A stretch of 64,000 bases of DNA from Acidobacteriota bacterium. GTDB taxonomy: Bacteria; Acidobacteriota; Terriglobia; UBA7540. Under the pieces are notes generated by a model. The model ran no database searches. It had not been told where the DNA came from and saw only the letters and a list, made by a program, of their open reading frames with translations. Position numbers and translations under genes: made by a program. The stretch spans positions 26,439-90,438 of the forward strand of contig JAKAWG010000011.1 of NCBI GenBank assembly GCA_021817045.1. The letters are read 5' to 3'. Below, piece by piece: positions 15,837 through 28,407 of the stretch (positions within the stretch are counted from its first letter, which is position 1; every line of letters begins with the position of its first letter).

Positions 15837-16448
15837 GTGTCCGTAGACGACGAAAAGTCGTCGTCGGCTACTTTCCTATTGTATATCCTCTACCTAGATG
15901 AATCAGGACTTCACGCTGAAGCTAACACTTTCGTGCTTGGCGGGTTGGCGGTGTTTGAGCGTGAGGTCTATTGGTTTACGGAGGACGTAGAGGCTATACA
16001 GCGCCGCTACTTTCCAAACATCGACACTCCTGTCGAGTTCCACGTCGCAAAGCTGCGCGCCCCTGAGAGAAAAGTTGAGGCGCCATACAATACTCTTTCC
16101 CTCGCGCAGCGGCGTGAGCTAACAGAGGCCATATACAGGGTCATCCGCGAGCGACGGGGTGTCGTGTTTGGCGTCGCAATCGAAAAGGCGCGGCTGCCAC
16201 ACGAGGACCCGTATGAACGCGCTTTCGAGGAACTCACCAATCGCTTCGACCTGTTCCTAAGAAGGAAAAATGCAGGTGCGGCCTCGCAGAACCAAGAGGA
16301 GCAGCGAGGACTCATTGTTGTTGCAGAGTCCTCATATCGCCAACAATTAGAAGTCCTTGGCAGAAGCTTCAGGGGCGGCGCTACTCGTTGGGGGCAGGTT
16401 CGAACCTTGGCGGATGTACCCTTCTTTGTTCCGGCTGCCAATGCTTAG
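15837..16448 (+). CDS. DUF3800 domain protein, C-terminally truncated
   Basis: DUF3800 proteins have an RNase-H-like fold and are often found near mobile or defence genes; their activity is not established. Here the N-terminal strand with the acidic motif YILYLDESGLHAEAN, the middle VEFHVAKLRAPE and RRELTEAIYRVIRERRGVVF, and VVAESSYRQQLEVLGRSFRG are present. The frame stops at 16446-16448 right after LADVPFFVPAANA, where the family normally continues with a leucine-rich LQLADF segment holding another acidic residue. A +1 frame offers RLPMLSLPQ and then stops, so a frameshift plus loss of the tail is likely. GTG start at 15837. 203 residues against a usual 220-260. Confidence 0.7.
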   Translation: MSVDDEKSSSATFLLYILYLDESGLHAEANTFVLGGLAVFEREVYWFTEDVEAIQRRYFPNIDTPVEFHVAKLRAPERKVEAPYNTLSLAQRRELTEAIYRVIRERRGVVFGVAIEKARLPHEDPYERAFEELTNRFDLFLRRKNAGAASQNQEEQRGLIVVAESSYRQQLEVLGRSFRGGATRWGQVRTLADVPFFVPAANA

Positions 16449-16555
16449 CCTGCCTCAGTAGGCAATCGACGAGACCATCTCCTGAGCCTGCATAAAGCCG
16501 CCTCTACATCAAATTGCCCCCCTGGGTGAGGTGCCGTGCGGCTCGCTAGTCAACC

Positions 16556-16564
16556 TGCTAAAAT
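16556..16564 (+). promoter_or_regulatory. Extended -10 promoter candidate for secA
   Basis: TGCTAAAAT, a good extended -10, 38 bases ahead of the secA ATG. The -35 region is not clear. Confidence 0.35.
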
Positions 16565-16601
16565 GACTGTGATGTCTGTTTTCACATGAAGGCAATGAAC
16601 A

Positions 16602-19835
<3,234 letters not shown>

Positions 19836-20030
19836 TGGCGGACCTCCTATGGACTGCGGCGGCTTCCCGCCGATAACCACCCCGCCGCTTTCGCAGCTCT
19901 TTATCCTTACCAAGGAGAGGAGCAAGAGGTGGTTCCGGCAGCCAGCAAGCTGGCCTTGGGGTCAGCGGGAGCAAGCTGCCGCTTTCCACGCATTACCGTC
20001 GCAAGCTAAAGGAAGTCCCGAGACCCGACG

Positions 20031-21296
20031 TTAGTGCATCGTCGCGACTGGTTGCACTGCCGGGAATTTCCGCCGTGGCAGGAAAAGCACCGCCAGCGCC
20101 GAGGCTGTCAGCCACGCACCGCTGAGCACAGCAAACGGGACCACAAAACCGCCGGTGCGTTGATTGAGATAGCCAACCACGAGCGGACCGAAAAATCCCC
20201 CGAGGTTGCCGATGGCATTCACAAGGCCCATAGCAGAACCTGCGATGTCGGTGGGAAGGCTCTCCGTGGGGATGGCCCAGAACGGGCCCAGCGTGCCGTA
20301 AGATCCCGCGCCGACGAGCGCGATAAGCAGAAATGACAGGAGAGGCGAAACGCGGCTCGTCAAGACTGCGGCCATCATAAATACTCCTGCCCAGGCCAGC
20401 GCGAGCGCGACGTGGCAGCGGCGGTCGCCGGTCTTGTCCGAGTGGCGTGAAAACAAGACCATGCCCGCGGCCGTGATCGCGTAAGGGACGGTGAAGAGAA
20501 ATCCGGTCTTCATGCTGCCAATCCGGCCAGCGTGCTCGATGGCGCTTGGCAGCCAGAAGAGGAAGCCGTAACTGCCGCAATTTTGAAGAAAATAGATGAG
20601 GATCATCACCAGGACCACGGGTTGCAAAAAAACCTTCGCTTGGAAGCCTTGCGAAGCGGGCTTCAGCCCGGCTTCCCGCGCCAGCGTTTCGCGGAGATAC
20701 CCTGACTCGTCGGCTGAAATCCAGCGCGCCTGGTGCGGATGATCATCGATGAAGCGCCACCAGATCACCAGCCACAGCAGCGGGAAACAGCCCTCCACCA
20801 CCAAGAGCACGCGCCAGTTCCACACGCCCAGAATCCAGCCGGAAAGCGGCGATGAGACGACCACCGCGACCGGCAGGCAGAGCATCCAGTAAGCGTTGGC
20901 GCGCGCGCGCTCGCGGCTGGGAAACCAGTGCGAAATAAGAACCAGCATCGCAGGCCAGACGCCGCCCTCGGCCACCCCAAGAAGCAAACGCATTATCCAG
21001 AAGGCTCGCCCGCTCGTCACCAATGCTGTCCCGGCGGAGCACATGCCCCAGGCTACGAGAAGCAGGCTGATGAAGCGCTTGGCGCTCCAATGCTCGGCAA
21101 GGTAGCCGCCGGGAATTTGTAACATCAAGTAGCCCCAAAAGAAGACGCCAACGGCACTCCCGGCTTCGGTGGGACTCATGTGGAGGTCCCGGCTCATCTC
21201 GGGCAAAGCCATGGAGATGTTTGTCCGGTCAATGAAGGCGATGGTGTACATGATGAAAGCGACCAGAAGCACTCGTAGCCATCGCTTTTCGGGCAT
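20031..21296 (-). CDS. MFS transporter, anion:cation symporter (ACS) type
   Basis: Twelve-helix carrier of about 421 residues. The N-terminal MPEKRWLRVLLVAFIMYTIA and FIDRTNISMALPEM, with the Asp-Arg-Asn pattern in helix 1, are typical of the hexuronate/tartrate/phthalate ACS group. GYLAEHWSAKRFIS is the loop 2-3 motif and RLLLGVAEGGVWPA the helix-4 pattern of the same group. The second half repeats the fold, ending in PRRKFPAVQPV. The start at ATG 21296 is preferred over codons further up because GAGGT stands seven bases before it. Sugar acids are a reasonable substrate class given the surroundings, but this is inference. It converges on secA. Confidence 0.88.
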   Translation of the reverse strand: MPEKRWLRVLLVAFIMYTIAFIDRTNISMALPEMSRDLHMSPTEAGSAVGVFFWGYLMLQIPGGYLAEHWSAKRFISLLLVAWGMCSAGTALVTSGRAFWIMRLLLGVAEGGVWPAMLVLISHWFPSRERARANAYWMLCLPVAVVVSSPLSGWILGVWNWRVLLVVEGCFPLLWLVIWWRFIDDHPHQARWISADESGYLRETLAREAGLKPASQGFQAKVFLQPVVLVMILIYFLQNCGSYGFLFWLPSAIEHAGRIGSMKTGFLFTVPYAITAAGMVLFSRHSDKTGDRRCHVALALAWAGVFMMAAVLTSRVSPLLSFLLIALVGAGSYGTLGPFWAIPTESLPTDIAGSAMGLVNAIGNLGGFFGPLVVGYLNQRTGGFVVPFAVLSGAWLTASALAVLFLPRRKFPAVQPVATMH

Positions 21297-21758
21297 GAAA
21301 GGACCTCGTGACAAGACCGCCGTTCACATCGGCGACCGCCAGTGGGGACACTGGCGCTACAGACTGCGCGCAAACTCCAAACCTGCGAAGCATACTCTGA
21401 CCGAAACGCGGATGGCAAGAGGTGGTGGCATTTCACTCCTTCGCATGCTCTTGACGGCAAACCTAACTTCCAGTAGTGTCAGGTTGAAAGGTGAAGTGCC
21501 CCCTCGCTAACCCCCTAAAAGATTGGGGCTCTCCCCGGTGCAAACGGATGGGATTTCGGGTTTATAGCGCAGCAGTATCCCAGCCAGACCGTTGGATCCC
21601 GATTTCTTTGGGGCTTGTCACGGGCACGAGGTCTGTGCCGCGCAAATGCAGAAGGAAATGCAGCTCAATCCAGGTGGCTCACACGCTAATTCCGACATAC
21701 GGATAATCCTCCACCAAATGTTTGACATCCCAGCCATTCCAGGAGAAAAAGGTTATAT
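21297..21758. other. Divergent intergenic region
   Basis: No supported gene. It lies between the leftward MFS gene and the rightward unknown protein. It contains the hairpin GCCAGTGGGGACACTGGC (21348-21365) followed by GCTACAG, another dispersed-repeat style unit, and CCCCCTAAAAGATTGGGG near 21513. The right end carries CAGGAGAAAAAGG ahead of ATG 21759. No clear promoter was found by eye. Confidence 0.5.
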
Positions 21759-23246
21759 ATGGCTTTAAACGCCAAATGGGTGCCAATGAAGTGGCCGTGC
21801 GGGCCGTTGCCGATTGCACTTCTACACAAGTCCAAGAGCGGTGCGCCCGGCCTGGGGCAGACGCTTGAAGCCTGGCTGCAACCATCGACCTTGGAATTTC
21901 TTAAAGGAAGCCCGGTCAACAGCCTGGTTATCGATTGGGCCGCCGGTGGCCCGGAGGATTCACGTCAGCAGCGTGCCGTTGGCCCGCTTTTGCAAGCGGG
22001 CCGCAAGCTGGGCATCAGTTTTGTCGGTCGGATCACGGTGATGGAAAACGTAGCGCGAGCCACAGCAGCGGCGCGTGCCGCTGGTCTTTCAGCCGTCATT
22101 TTGGAGCAGCCTCAAGTTCAAGCCCTGGATTTGCCGGTCATTTTGCAATTTCCCAGGGATCAGGTCGAGTGGCGCGCAACTTCTGCGATCTTCAGTTCGA
22201 CGGGTAACGTTTGGCCGGGAGTAAAGCTTAAGACCATGGAGGGAGACACGGCCATTGCCGGACCGACAGGCGTGCCTTGGGTGAACTCGAACGGCTGGTT
22301 CTCACTTTTGGCTCGTGAAATGGCTCCGGGGAAAGTGCTTTGGCTGGACGTTGATCCCCCGGCCTCTGTCGGCGCCTCGCATCCGGAGGAGTACTGCCTG
22401 GCGGTTGCCGACGCTCGCGTTTATGCCAGCCGCTGGATCATTTCCTTGGATGATGAGATGCGTGCAGCGGTGTTGAAAAGAGAGACCCGGGCGATGGACG
22501 CCTGGACCCACATGTGCGAAACGATTTCCTTTTTTGAGAGCCACTCGGACTGGAGCGCGTACAAGCCGATGGGTGTTCTCGCCGTCATTTCGGATTTTCG
22601 TGGAGAGAATGCGTTCATGGGCGGGGAAGTGCTGAATCTTCTCAATCGCCGCCAGGTTCAGTTTTTGATCATGGACCGCCCGCGAGCGCTTTCAAAGCCC
22701 ATCAAAGGGCTGAAAGCTATTCTCTGGGTAGACGCGGCATCGCCCAACGCCCCGCAGCATGCACACCTGCTCGCTTTCGTCCGGCAGGGCGGCTTATTGA
22801 TTGCGGCGACCTACTGGGGCCCGTCGAGGGTGAAGCCTTACAAATACGACTGGTTATTCGGTTATGATGTATACGGCGTGGATAAAGGGAGAATTGTGGT
22901 GCCTGAAAAAGGGTTTCAGGACCCGTATGAGGTAGCGAGGGCTACCCATCTTCTGGTGGGTCGCCGGAATGATCTCGTCCGCCTTTACAATCCTGCAACC
23001 ACGAACTGTTATCCAAGTATTGATTCCGAGCGCCACAAACAATTGGTGCAAGTTCTAAACTATTCAACGAAGCCTGCTGACTATGTGACCGTCTGGGTGA
23101 ACGCTGGCGCATCGTCCGCGAGGCTTTGGAGCCCAGTGCGGCAAGATTCTTCTGTTGTCAAGTATGTCGCGGCCAGCGACGGCACGGACCTCGATCTTCC
23201 CACGTTCGCGGTTAACTGCGCGGTCGAGTTTGAGAGGTTGCCATGA
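21759..23246 (+). CDS. Unknown protein, possibly glycosidase-associated
   Basis: 495 residues, not recognised. There is no signal peptide from the ATG at 21759 (MALNAKWVPMKWPCGPLPIA), unusual beside two Tat-exported neighbours; an upstream leader may have been lost. The first ~250 residues look like alpha/beta barrel-style strands (VNSLVIDWAAGG, ISFVGRITVMENVARATAAA, GLSAVILEQ, LQFPRD). Residues ~270-350 resemble the Rossmann-like half of beta-galactosidase trimerisation/GATase folds: MGVLAVISDFRGENAFMGGE, FLIMDRP, LKAILWVDAASPNA and LLAFVRQGGLLIAATYWG. Its stop overlaps the next gene by ATGA, so the two are translationally coupled. A catalytically degenerate glycosidase is a guess. Confidence 0.7.
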   Translation: MALNAKWVPMKWPCGPLPIALLHKSKSGAPGLGQTLEAWLQPSTLEFLKGSPVNSLVIDWAAGGPEDSRQQRAVGPLLQAGRKLGISFVGRITVMENVARATAAARAAGLSAVILEQPQVQALDLPVILQFPRDQVEWRATSAIFSSTGNVWPGVKLKTMEGDTAIAGPTGVPWVNSNGWFSLLAREMAPGKVLWLDVDPPASVGASHPEEYCLAVADARVYASRWIISLDDEMRAAVLKRETRAMDAWTHMCETISFFESHSDWSAYKPMGVLAVISDFRGENAFMGGEVLNLLNRRQVQFLIMDRPRALSKPIKGLKAILWVDAASPNAPQHAHLLAFVRQGGLLIAATYWGPSRVKPYKYDWLFGYDVYGVDKGRIVVPEKGFQDPYEVARATHLLVGRRNDLVRLYNPATTNCYPSIDSERHKQLVQVLNYSTKPADYVTVWVNAGASSARLWSPVRQDSSVVKYVAASDGTDLDLPTFAVNCAVEFERLP

Positions 23247-24445
23247 CGAGGAAAACGGGTTGTTCCCGCAGGGAATTTCTTGGTGCAATCGCTGCGACGG
23301 CTGGCGCGTACATGGCTCGTCCGGTGGAGGCTTTCTCCAGGCCCGCGCCGGCCAGTCCTGTGACCATCGGCTTATGTCGCGAATACACCCCGCACGTGGT
23401 GGACGTGCTTTCGACCATGTTCGATCAACTCGGTGGACTGGAAGGACTGGTTCGCGGAAGAACTGTGGCCATCAAACTCAATCTTACCGGTGACGCCACC
23501 GACCGCTTTCACTACATGCCGCCCGAAATGACCCATTGGGTTCACCCGCAGGTCATCTGGGCCACCGTTCATCTTTTGGGACGGGCGGGAGCGCGACGCA
23601 TCCGGCTGCTGGAAAGCCCGATGTCTACGGTCGAGCCACTCCCGGAATTTATGGTCCACGCGGGTTGGGAGCCGCGAGAATTCCTGAGCGCCGCGCCGTG
23701 CGTGGAATTTGAGAACACCAACTATTTGGGCAGCTTCAAGACGTACGCTACCTTTTGGGTTCCCAACGGCGGTTGGTTGTACAAAGGCTACGATCTTAAT
23801 CAGTCCTATAAAGACTGCGACGTCTTCGTTTCGCTCGCCAAGCTAAAGGAACATACGACCGCTGGTATCACCCTCTCGATGAAGAACTGCTTCGGCATCA
23901 CCCCTTGCACGATTTATGGTGATGACGTTCCCGAGGACGAGCCCGGCCTTTTCCCAAACGGGGGGCGCGGACCATTCCACGGTGGGAATCGATTGCCTCC
24001 GAAGAGCGCTCCTCCGCCGGTTGATCCGCATGGGTGGTCACACGTTCCGGGCTATCGCGTTCCGCGGGTAACTGCGGACTTGGTGGCAGCGCGGCCCGTA
24101 CATCTGGCGGTCATCGACGGCATTCACACCATAACGGGAGGCGAGTTGCCGGGGTACAAGGGAGTTCGCACGGTTCATCCGGGAGTCTTGGTGGCTGGCC
24201 GTAACTGCGTGTGTACGGACGCGGTTGCCACGGCAGTCATGGGATTCAACCCCATGTCCATGCATGGCACGCCGCCGTTCCAGGCTTGTGACAATATGAT
24301 GGCATTGGCGGAGCAACTGGGCGTTGGAACGCCCGACCTGGAGAGGATTGAGGTGTTAGGGACGCCCATTTCGAAGGCTCGTTTTCCGTTTCCTCCCGTG
24401 TTTCAAAGCTTCGGGGGACTGTACACTCGCCGGTCACCCTCCTAA
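23243..24445 (+). CDS. Tat-exported DUF362 protein
   Basis: 400 residues. Twin-arginine leader SRREFLGAIAATAGAYMARP. The remainder is a DUF362 domain, a family of unknown activity, often fused to or near iron-sulfur proteins: VAIKLNLTGDATDRFHY, VHPQVIWATVHLLGRAGARR, VFVSLAKLKEHTTAGITLSM, KNCFGI, HLAVIDGIHTITGGELP and VLVAGRNCVCTDAVATAVMG are all characteristic. No ferredoxin CxxCxxC cluster is attached. The ATGA overlap with the preceding gene and the following apbE on the same strand argue for one operon. Export together with ApbE suggests an extracytoplasmic redox or cofactor job, which is inference. Confidence 0.85.
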   Translation: MTRKTGCSRREFLGAIAATAGAYMARPVEAFSRPAPASPVTIGLCREYTPHVVDVLSTMFDQLGGLEGLVRGRTVAIKLNLTGDATDRFHYMPPEMTHWVHPQVIWATVHLLGRAGARRIRLLESPMSTVEPLPEFMVHAGWEPREFLSAAPCVEFENTNYLGSFKTYATFWVPNGGWLYKGYDLNQSYKDCDVFVSLAKLKEHTTAGITLSMKNCFGITPCTIYGDDVPEDEPGLFPNGGRGPFHGGNRLPPKSAPPPVDPHGWSHVPGYRVPRVTADLVAARPVHLAVIDGIHTITGGELPGYKGVRTVHPGVLVAGRNCVCTDAVATAVMGFNPMSMHGTPPFQACDNMMALAEQLGVGTPDLERIEVLGTPISKARFPFPPVFQSFGGLYTRRSPS

Positions 24446-24579
24446 CTCTGGCAAGCTATGCGCACGGACAAAAGTTACGAGCGCAGCAAACCACACCTTA
24501 CTCCCCACCTTACCAAGAGCCTGCCCTGAAGCGGCAGCGAAGGGAGGGGACCGGAGGCGGTACGGTTAGGAAGCCTGCA

Positions 24580-25635
24580 TTGATGTCCGCGCGTAGAAGA
24601 AACAACACGGCTCCGGGCCGCACCACAAAACGGTCTCATCAACGTTTCCTCCGAACCCTCCGCTCCTCACTGGTCCGATACGAAAATGCCCATGAAGCCA
24701 TGGGGACCGTTTTTACCGTGGTCGCTTATGGACTGAAGTGCGCCTCTCTGGATGAGACAGTGGACCAGGCTTTCCGGGAAGTCGATCGCATGGATGGCCA
24801 GTTGAGCCATTACAAGCCGGCGAGCGAACTTTCCATCGTTAACCGCGAGGCTTACGGGCGAACTGTCATTGTGGGGCCGGAATTGTTTAGGCTTCTCGAA
24901 GATTCTCTTCGCTATAGCGAAGAAACATTCGGCGCTTTTGACGTAACGGCTGGCCACTTAATGAAATCGTGGGGGTTCTTTCTTGGGCTTGGCCGTGTGC
25001 CGTCGCGAGCCAAATTAGCCGAAGCTCGGGAGCGAGTTGGCTATCAGCACGTCAAGCTGGATGCGCCGGCTCGATCCGTTCGTTTTGACAGACGCGGAAT
25101 CGAGCTTGATTTGGGCGCAATCGGCAAAGGCTACGCGGTTGATCGCGTGATCGAAATCCTGCGCGAGGCCGGGATCGAGCGAGCGTGCGTTTCGAGCGGT
25201 TCGAGCACCATTTATGCGCTCGGGTCGCCGCCGGGCGAGAGAGGATGGAAGGTCGCGGTGCGCAATCCTCTTGGCGGTGCGCAACCGGCATCCATTTTGC
25301 GACTCCAAAACCTCGCACTGTCCGTTTCCGCATGTTGCGAGAAATTCTTCGAGTCGAGCGGCAAGACCTACGGCCACATAATGGACCCGCGCGCGGGTAC
25401 GCCAGCCGGAAATCTCCTCATGAGCATGGCCATCTCGCCTTCAGCGACCGATAGCGATGCCTTGTCAACAGCCTTCTTCGTGGGAGGTGTGAATCGGAGC
25501 CGGGAATACCTTCAGCACCATCCTAACCGCGGTGCGATTTTCTATTTGCGAACACGCTTCGGCCGCGCCTTCCGGCGGCTTGTCCTGAACTCAAAATTTT
25601 CTGCCGGTAGCTTTCTAAACATTGAGGAGGAATAG
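24580..25635 (+). CDS. apbE: FAD:protein FMN transferase (ApbE family)
   Basis: Attaches FMN covalently to Ser/Thr of target proteins, using FAD and Mg2+. 351 residues. Family segments: AMGTVFTVVAYG (start of domain), EVDRMDGQLSHYKPASELS, FGAFDVTAGHLMKSWGF, ELDLGAIGKGYAVDRVI (FAD/Mg region), ACVSSGSSTIYALGSPPG, YGHIMDPRAGTP and ATDSDALSTAFFVGG. Typical ApbE has a Gly-Gly in the V-x-x-G-G segment where this copy has SSGSS, which may mark a divergent subgroup. The first 33 residues are very basic and have neither lipobox nor Tat motif. No target bearing the usual D-x-x-(S/T)-G-A-T tag was recognised nearby. Confidence 0.9.
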   Translation: MMSARRRNNTAPGRTTKRSHQRFLRTLRSSLVRYENAHEAMGTVFTVVAYGLKCASLDETVDQAFREVDRMDGQLSHYKPASELSIVNREAYGRTVIVGPELFRLLEDSLRYSEETFGAFDVTAGHLMKSWGFFLGLGRVPSRAKLAEARERVGYQHVKLDAPARSVRFDRRGIELDLGAIGKGYAVDRVIEILREAGIERACVSSGSSTIYALGSPPGERGWKVAVRNPLGGAQPASILRLQNLALSVSACCEKFFESSGKTYGHIMDPRAGTPAGNLLMSMAISPSATDSDALSTAFFVGGVNRSREYLQHHPNRGAIFYLRTRFGRAFRRLVLNSKFSAGSFLNIEEE

Positions 25636-25682
25636 CCCTCCGATTATCACAAGAGCAATTGTCGGCGGGTTCGGAGGTAATC

Positions 25683-28400
25683 GTGAAAAGGCGTTCATTT
25701 CTTAAGGCGGTAGCGGGTTTTGTTCCTGGCGTGGCGCTAGCGAGCAACCTGGCTGATGCCTCCGCTCAAGTTGCTGGACCAGAAAAAGCTGAAGATGAGA
25801 ACCTTTGTGGCTTGGCGCGCGAGCTTGCCCAAGAGAAACGGACGGTAGTGGGCGTGTTGCGCGATCCCGTATTTGCCGGCCATGAAGTCCCATCGAGTTT
25901 GCGGCCAGAGCACTTCCAGCAGACGTGGGGAACGAAGGAGAACATTCGGGTCGTATTTCTGGACAAGGACCAAATCCGCTCCTATTCCATTCTCTTCAAG
26001 AGCAGGATGGACATTCTGGTTTACCCCTATGGCGAGATGTACCCAATGGACATGTTCCCAGTATGCTCGGGAAGCGGGCTCGCGCACTTCCTCAAACGTG
26101 GAGGCGCGGTGCTCACTACGGGAGGGGTTCCGTTTGCTCAGCCGGTCAGTGACGAAGGCAAACCTCCCCTCGACGATTCGCCCCCACCCGGCGACTTGAA
26201 TCTTGACAACGTTCTTTACGTGCGTTGGGTCGCGCCGCTCGGCTACAAGTATTATGTTCATCCCTATCAACCTACGGTGACGCGCGTTAACCAGGACTAT
26301 CTTCCTGAAGTGCCGTCTGACATTGACGTTGCGGGCTGCCAGCTTGGAATTGTGGCCAACAACAGCTCCCATGCTCCTGTTCCGAAGCCTTCCCATGGCA
26401 ACACATTTCCGGAGCGGTATCCGGCCCGGCAGGTCACTCCGCTTTTGTGGGGAGCCGATAAATACGGCCAAATCCTGACCACGAATGCCTTGCTGATTCA
26501 GGATTTTGAGGATGGTAGCCGCCGCATCCACATAGCCCATCAGGCGGAGCCGCACCCTCTCTCGCCAGGCTCTCCCGCTTTTTCGGCTTTGATGGATGCG
26601 CTGCTCAACTTGCTGACAAACCGCGTGATCGTTCAAAGCGTAGAAACGAACTACGCGTGTTTCCGGCAGCACGAGCCGGTCGTCGTGAGGGCCGGACTGG
26701 TGAGCTTTGAGCCGGAAGACACCGAAGCGGAGCTTGTGCTGGAAATTCGCGCGAACGGCGAAACTGTGGACTTACACACCGAGTCTCTGCCGCTTCCCGC
26801 GAAGCAGAGTGTGGTCAAAGAATGGCATTGGACGCCTGAAAGCTTTGAATCTGATGAATATGAAGTGTTGGTGAAAGTGCGGCGGGGCGGCCAGACCGTC
26901 TCCTCGGGTGAGAACGGATTCGTGGTTTGGAAAGACGCCGTGATTCGAAAAGGGCCGAGCGTCGGCATACAAGGACAGTACTTCCGTATTGGAGACTCGG
27001 AATCCTTTTTCTTTGGTACGAACTATTACGAGTCAACGCACGGCTGCATCATGTGGTACCGGCCGAATATGAAACGCATTGCCGCCGATCTGCGGCAGAT
27101 GCGCGGCTGCGGGGTGAATTACATCCGTCCGCACTACCATCACCTCAAGTGGTTCAAGGATTACCTGCTCTTCGAGCATGGCAAGCTGTTCCCGTTTTTC
27201 GCCTCGCTCGAGGACGTAGACAGTCCGATGCCCGATGAACGGATCTGGCGGAACTGGGACGCCATCATCTATCTTTGTCAGAAATTCGGGATCGTCTACG
27301 GCGGCGATTTATTTACGCTTGTGCCGGAAGAGATGGGCGATCCGCGCGGCTGGTCTCCGTTTATAGAGAGTGTCGATTGTCCTGAAAAGCGCGCGGTTGA
27401 GCAGGAATTCCTGCGGCGCATCAATTTACGCTACATGGCCGTCCCTGGCATTTCGTGGGATTTGTGGAATGAGCCGACCGTGCCGCTGAAAGCCTTGCAG
27501 CGTTGGACCCAGGCAATGCGACAGACTTTTGAGAGTACAGGAGTACACCGCTACGTCACCGTGGGCGGCGCGACCGGCGAGAAATTAGGAGACGCCGTGG
27601 ACTATCTGGCGCTGCATGGCTTGGTTTCCAAAGTTCGTGACACAGTAAACCAGTCGACCACGCCGGTGATGATGCAGGAAGTGTGGATGCGTCATCGCGA
27701 GAACCTGCCGGATGAGTTGGCCCAGGGGGAAGACATGCGAGAGTGTATTCTGGCGTCCGTCAAGAATGGCTTCTGCGGATTCGCGCCGTGGTCCTGGACG
27801 CGCCAGATGTGCCTCTGGCAGGATTCCTACGTACACTACCCCGCCATTCGCATGGAGAGCCGGGACGACCGGCTGGGCGCTCAAACCCACGACGACGCGA
27901 CCATTAAGCCGGCGGGCCAGGTCTTTCTTAATCTTGCCGTGCTGTTGCGCACCGTCCGTTTTGTCAGCTTCGATCATTCGACCGGGCGGGTCGCCACCGA
28001 CCGCGGAGAAATTCGCGTGACATTGAGGAATGGTGAGCAGTCATCAGCCTATTCGCTCTACCACGTTTCTGGAGACCGCTGCTGCGCGGCAATGGCACAG
28101 ACATCGGCCTCTTGGGATGGGAAGCCGCTCATCTCAGGCCCCGCGGGTGGGTACGTCTACGTCTTCTGCGAAGACGGTTCCGATCTTTTGGGGGCTAAGC
28201 GGATTTACGCAAAGTCTGAGTCGCCGGGAAAGCTGGTGTTTGAAGGCCGCGCCACCGACCCACGCTCGGTTACGCTCTTGGATATGTCGCCGTTCGGGAA
28301 CAAGTCGCTCGAAACGCTCTCATGGAATCGCGGGCCAAATGGCATGGAGGTGATGATTTTGCCTACGTGCCAAGCCTATTGGGTTCGGGCGGAGTGGTGA
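25683..28400 (+). CDS. Tat-exported multidomain glycoside hydrolase-like protein
   Basis: 905 residues from a GTG at 25683, fixed by GGAGG five bases upstream and by the twin-arginine leader MKRRSFLKAVAGFVPGVALA. About residues 30-330 form a ThuA/GATase-like alpha-beta region, 340-430 an Ig-like beta domain (VVVRAGLVSFEPEDTEAELV), 440-750 a (beta/alpha)8 barrel of the GH5/GH42 clan. It has FFGTNYYESTHG, MRGCGVNYIRPHYHHLKWF, acid/base Glu in ISWDLWNEPTVP and nucleophile Glu in PVMMQEVWM; a C-terminal beta domain closes it. The substrate cannot be assigned. It is the last gene of a rightward block and ends seven bases from convergent cobQ. Confidence 0.82.
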   Translation: MKRRSFLKAVAGFVPGVALASNLADASAQVAGPEKAEDENLCGLARELAQEKRTVVGVLRDPVFAGHEVPSSLRPEHFQQTWGTKENIRVVFLDKDQIRSYSILFKSRMDILVYPYGEMYPMDMFPVCSGSGLAHFLKRGGAVLTTGGVPFAQPVSDEGKPPLDDSPPPGDLNLDNVLYVRWVAPLGYKYYVHPYQPTVTRVNQDYLPEVPSDIDVAGCQLGIVANNSSHAPVPKPSHGNTFPERYPARQVTPLLWGADKYGQILTTNALLIQDFEDGSRRIHIAHQAEPHPLSPGSPAFSALMDALLNLLTNRVIVQSVETNYACFRQHEPVVVRAGLVSFEPEDTEAELVLEIRANGETVDLHTESLPLPAKQSVVKEWHWTPESFESDEYEVLVKVRRGGQTVSSGENGFVVWKDAVIRKGPSVGIQGQYFRIGDSESFFFGTNYYESTHGCIMWYRPNMKRIAADLRQMRGCGVNYIRPHYHHLKWFKDYLLFEHGKLFPFFASLEDVDSPMPDERIWRNWDAIIYLCQKFGIVYGGDLFTLVPEEMGDPRGWSPFIESVDCPEKRAVEQEFLRRINLRYMAVPGISWDLWNEPTVPLKALQRWTQAMRQTFESTGVHRYVTVGGATGEKLGDAVDYLALHGLVSKVRDTVNQSTTPVMMQEVWMRHRENLPDELAQGEDMRECILASVKNGFCGFAPWSWTRQMCLWQDSYVHYPAIRMESRDDRLGAQTHDDATIKPAGQVFLNLAVLLRTVRFVSFDHSTGRVATDRGEIRVTLRNGEQSSAYSLYHVSGDRCCAAMAQTSASWDGKPLISGPAGGYVYVFCEDGSDLLGAKRIYAKSESPGKLVFEGRATDPRSVTLLDMSPFGNKSLETLSWNRGPNGMEVMILPTCQAYWVRAEW

Positions 28401-28407
28401 GGAATTG

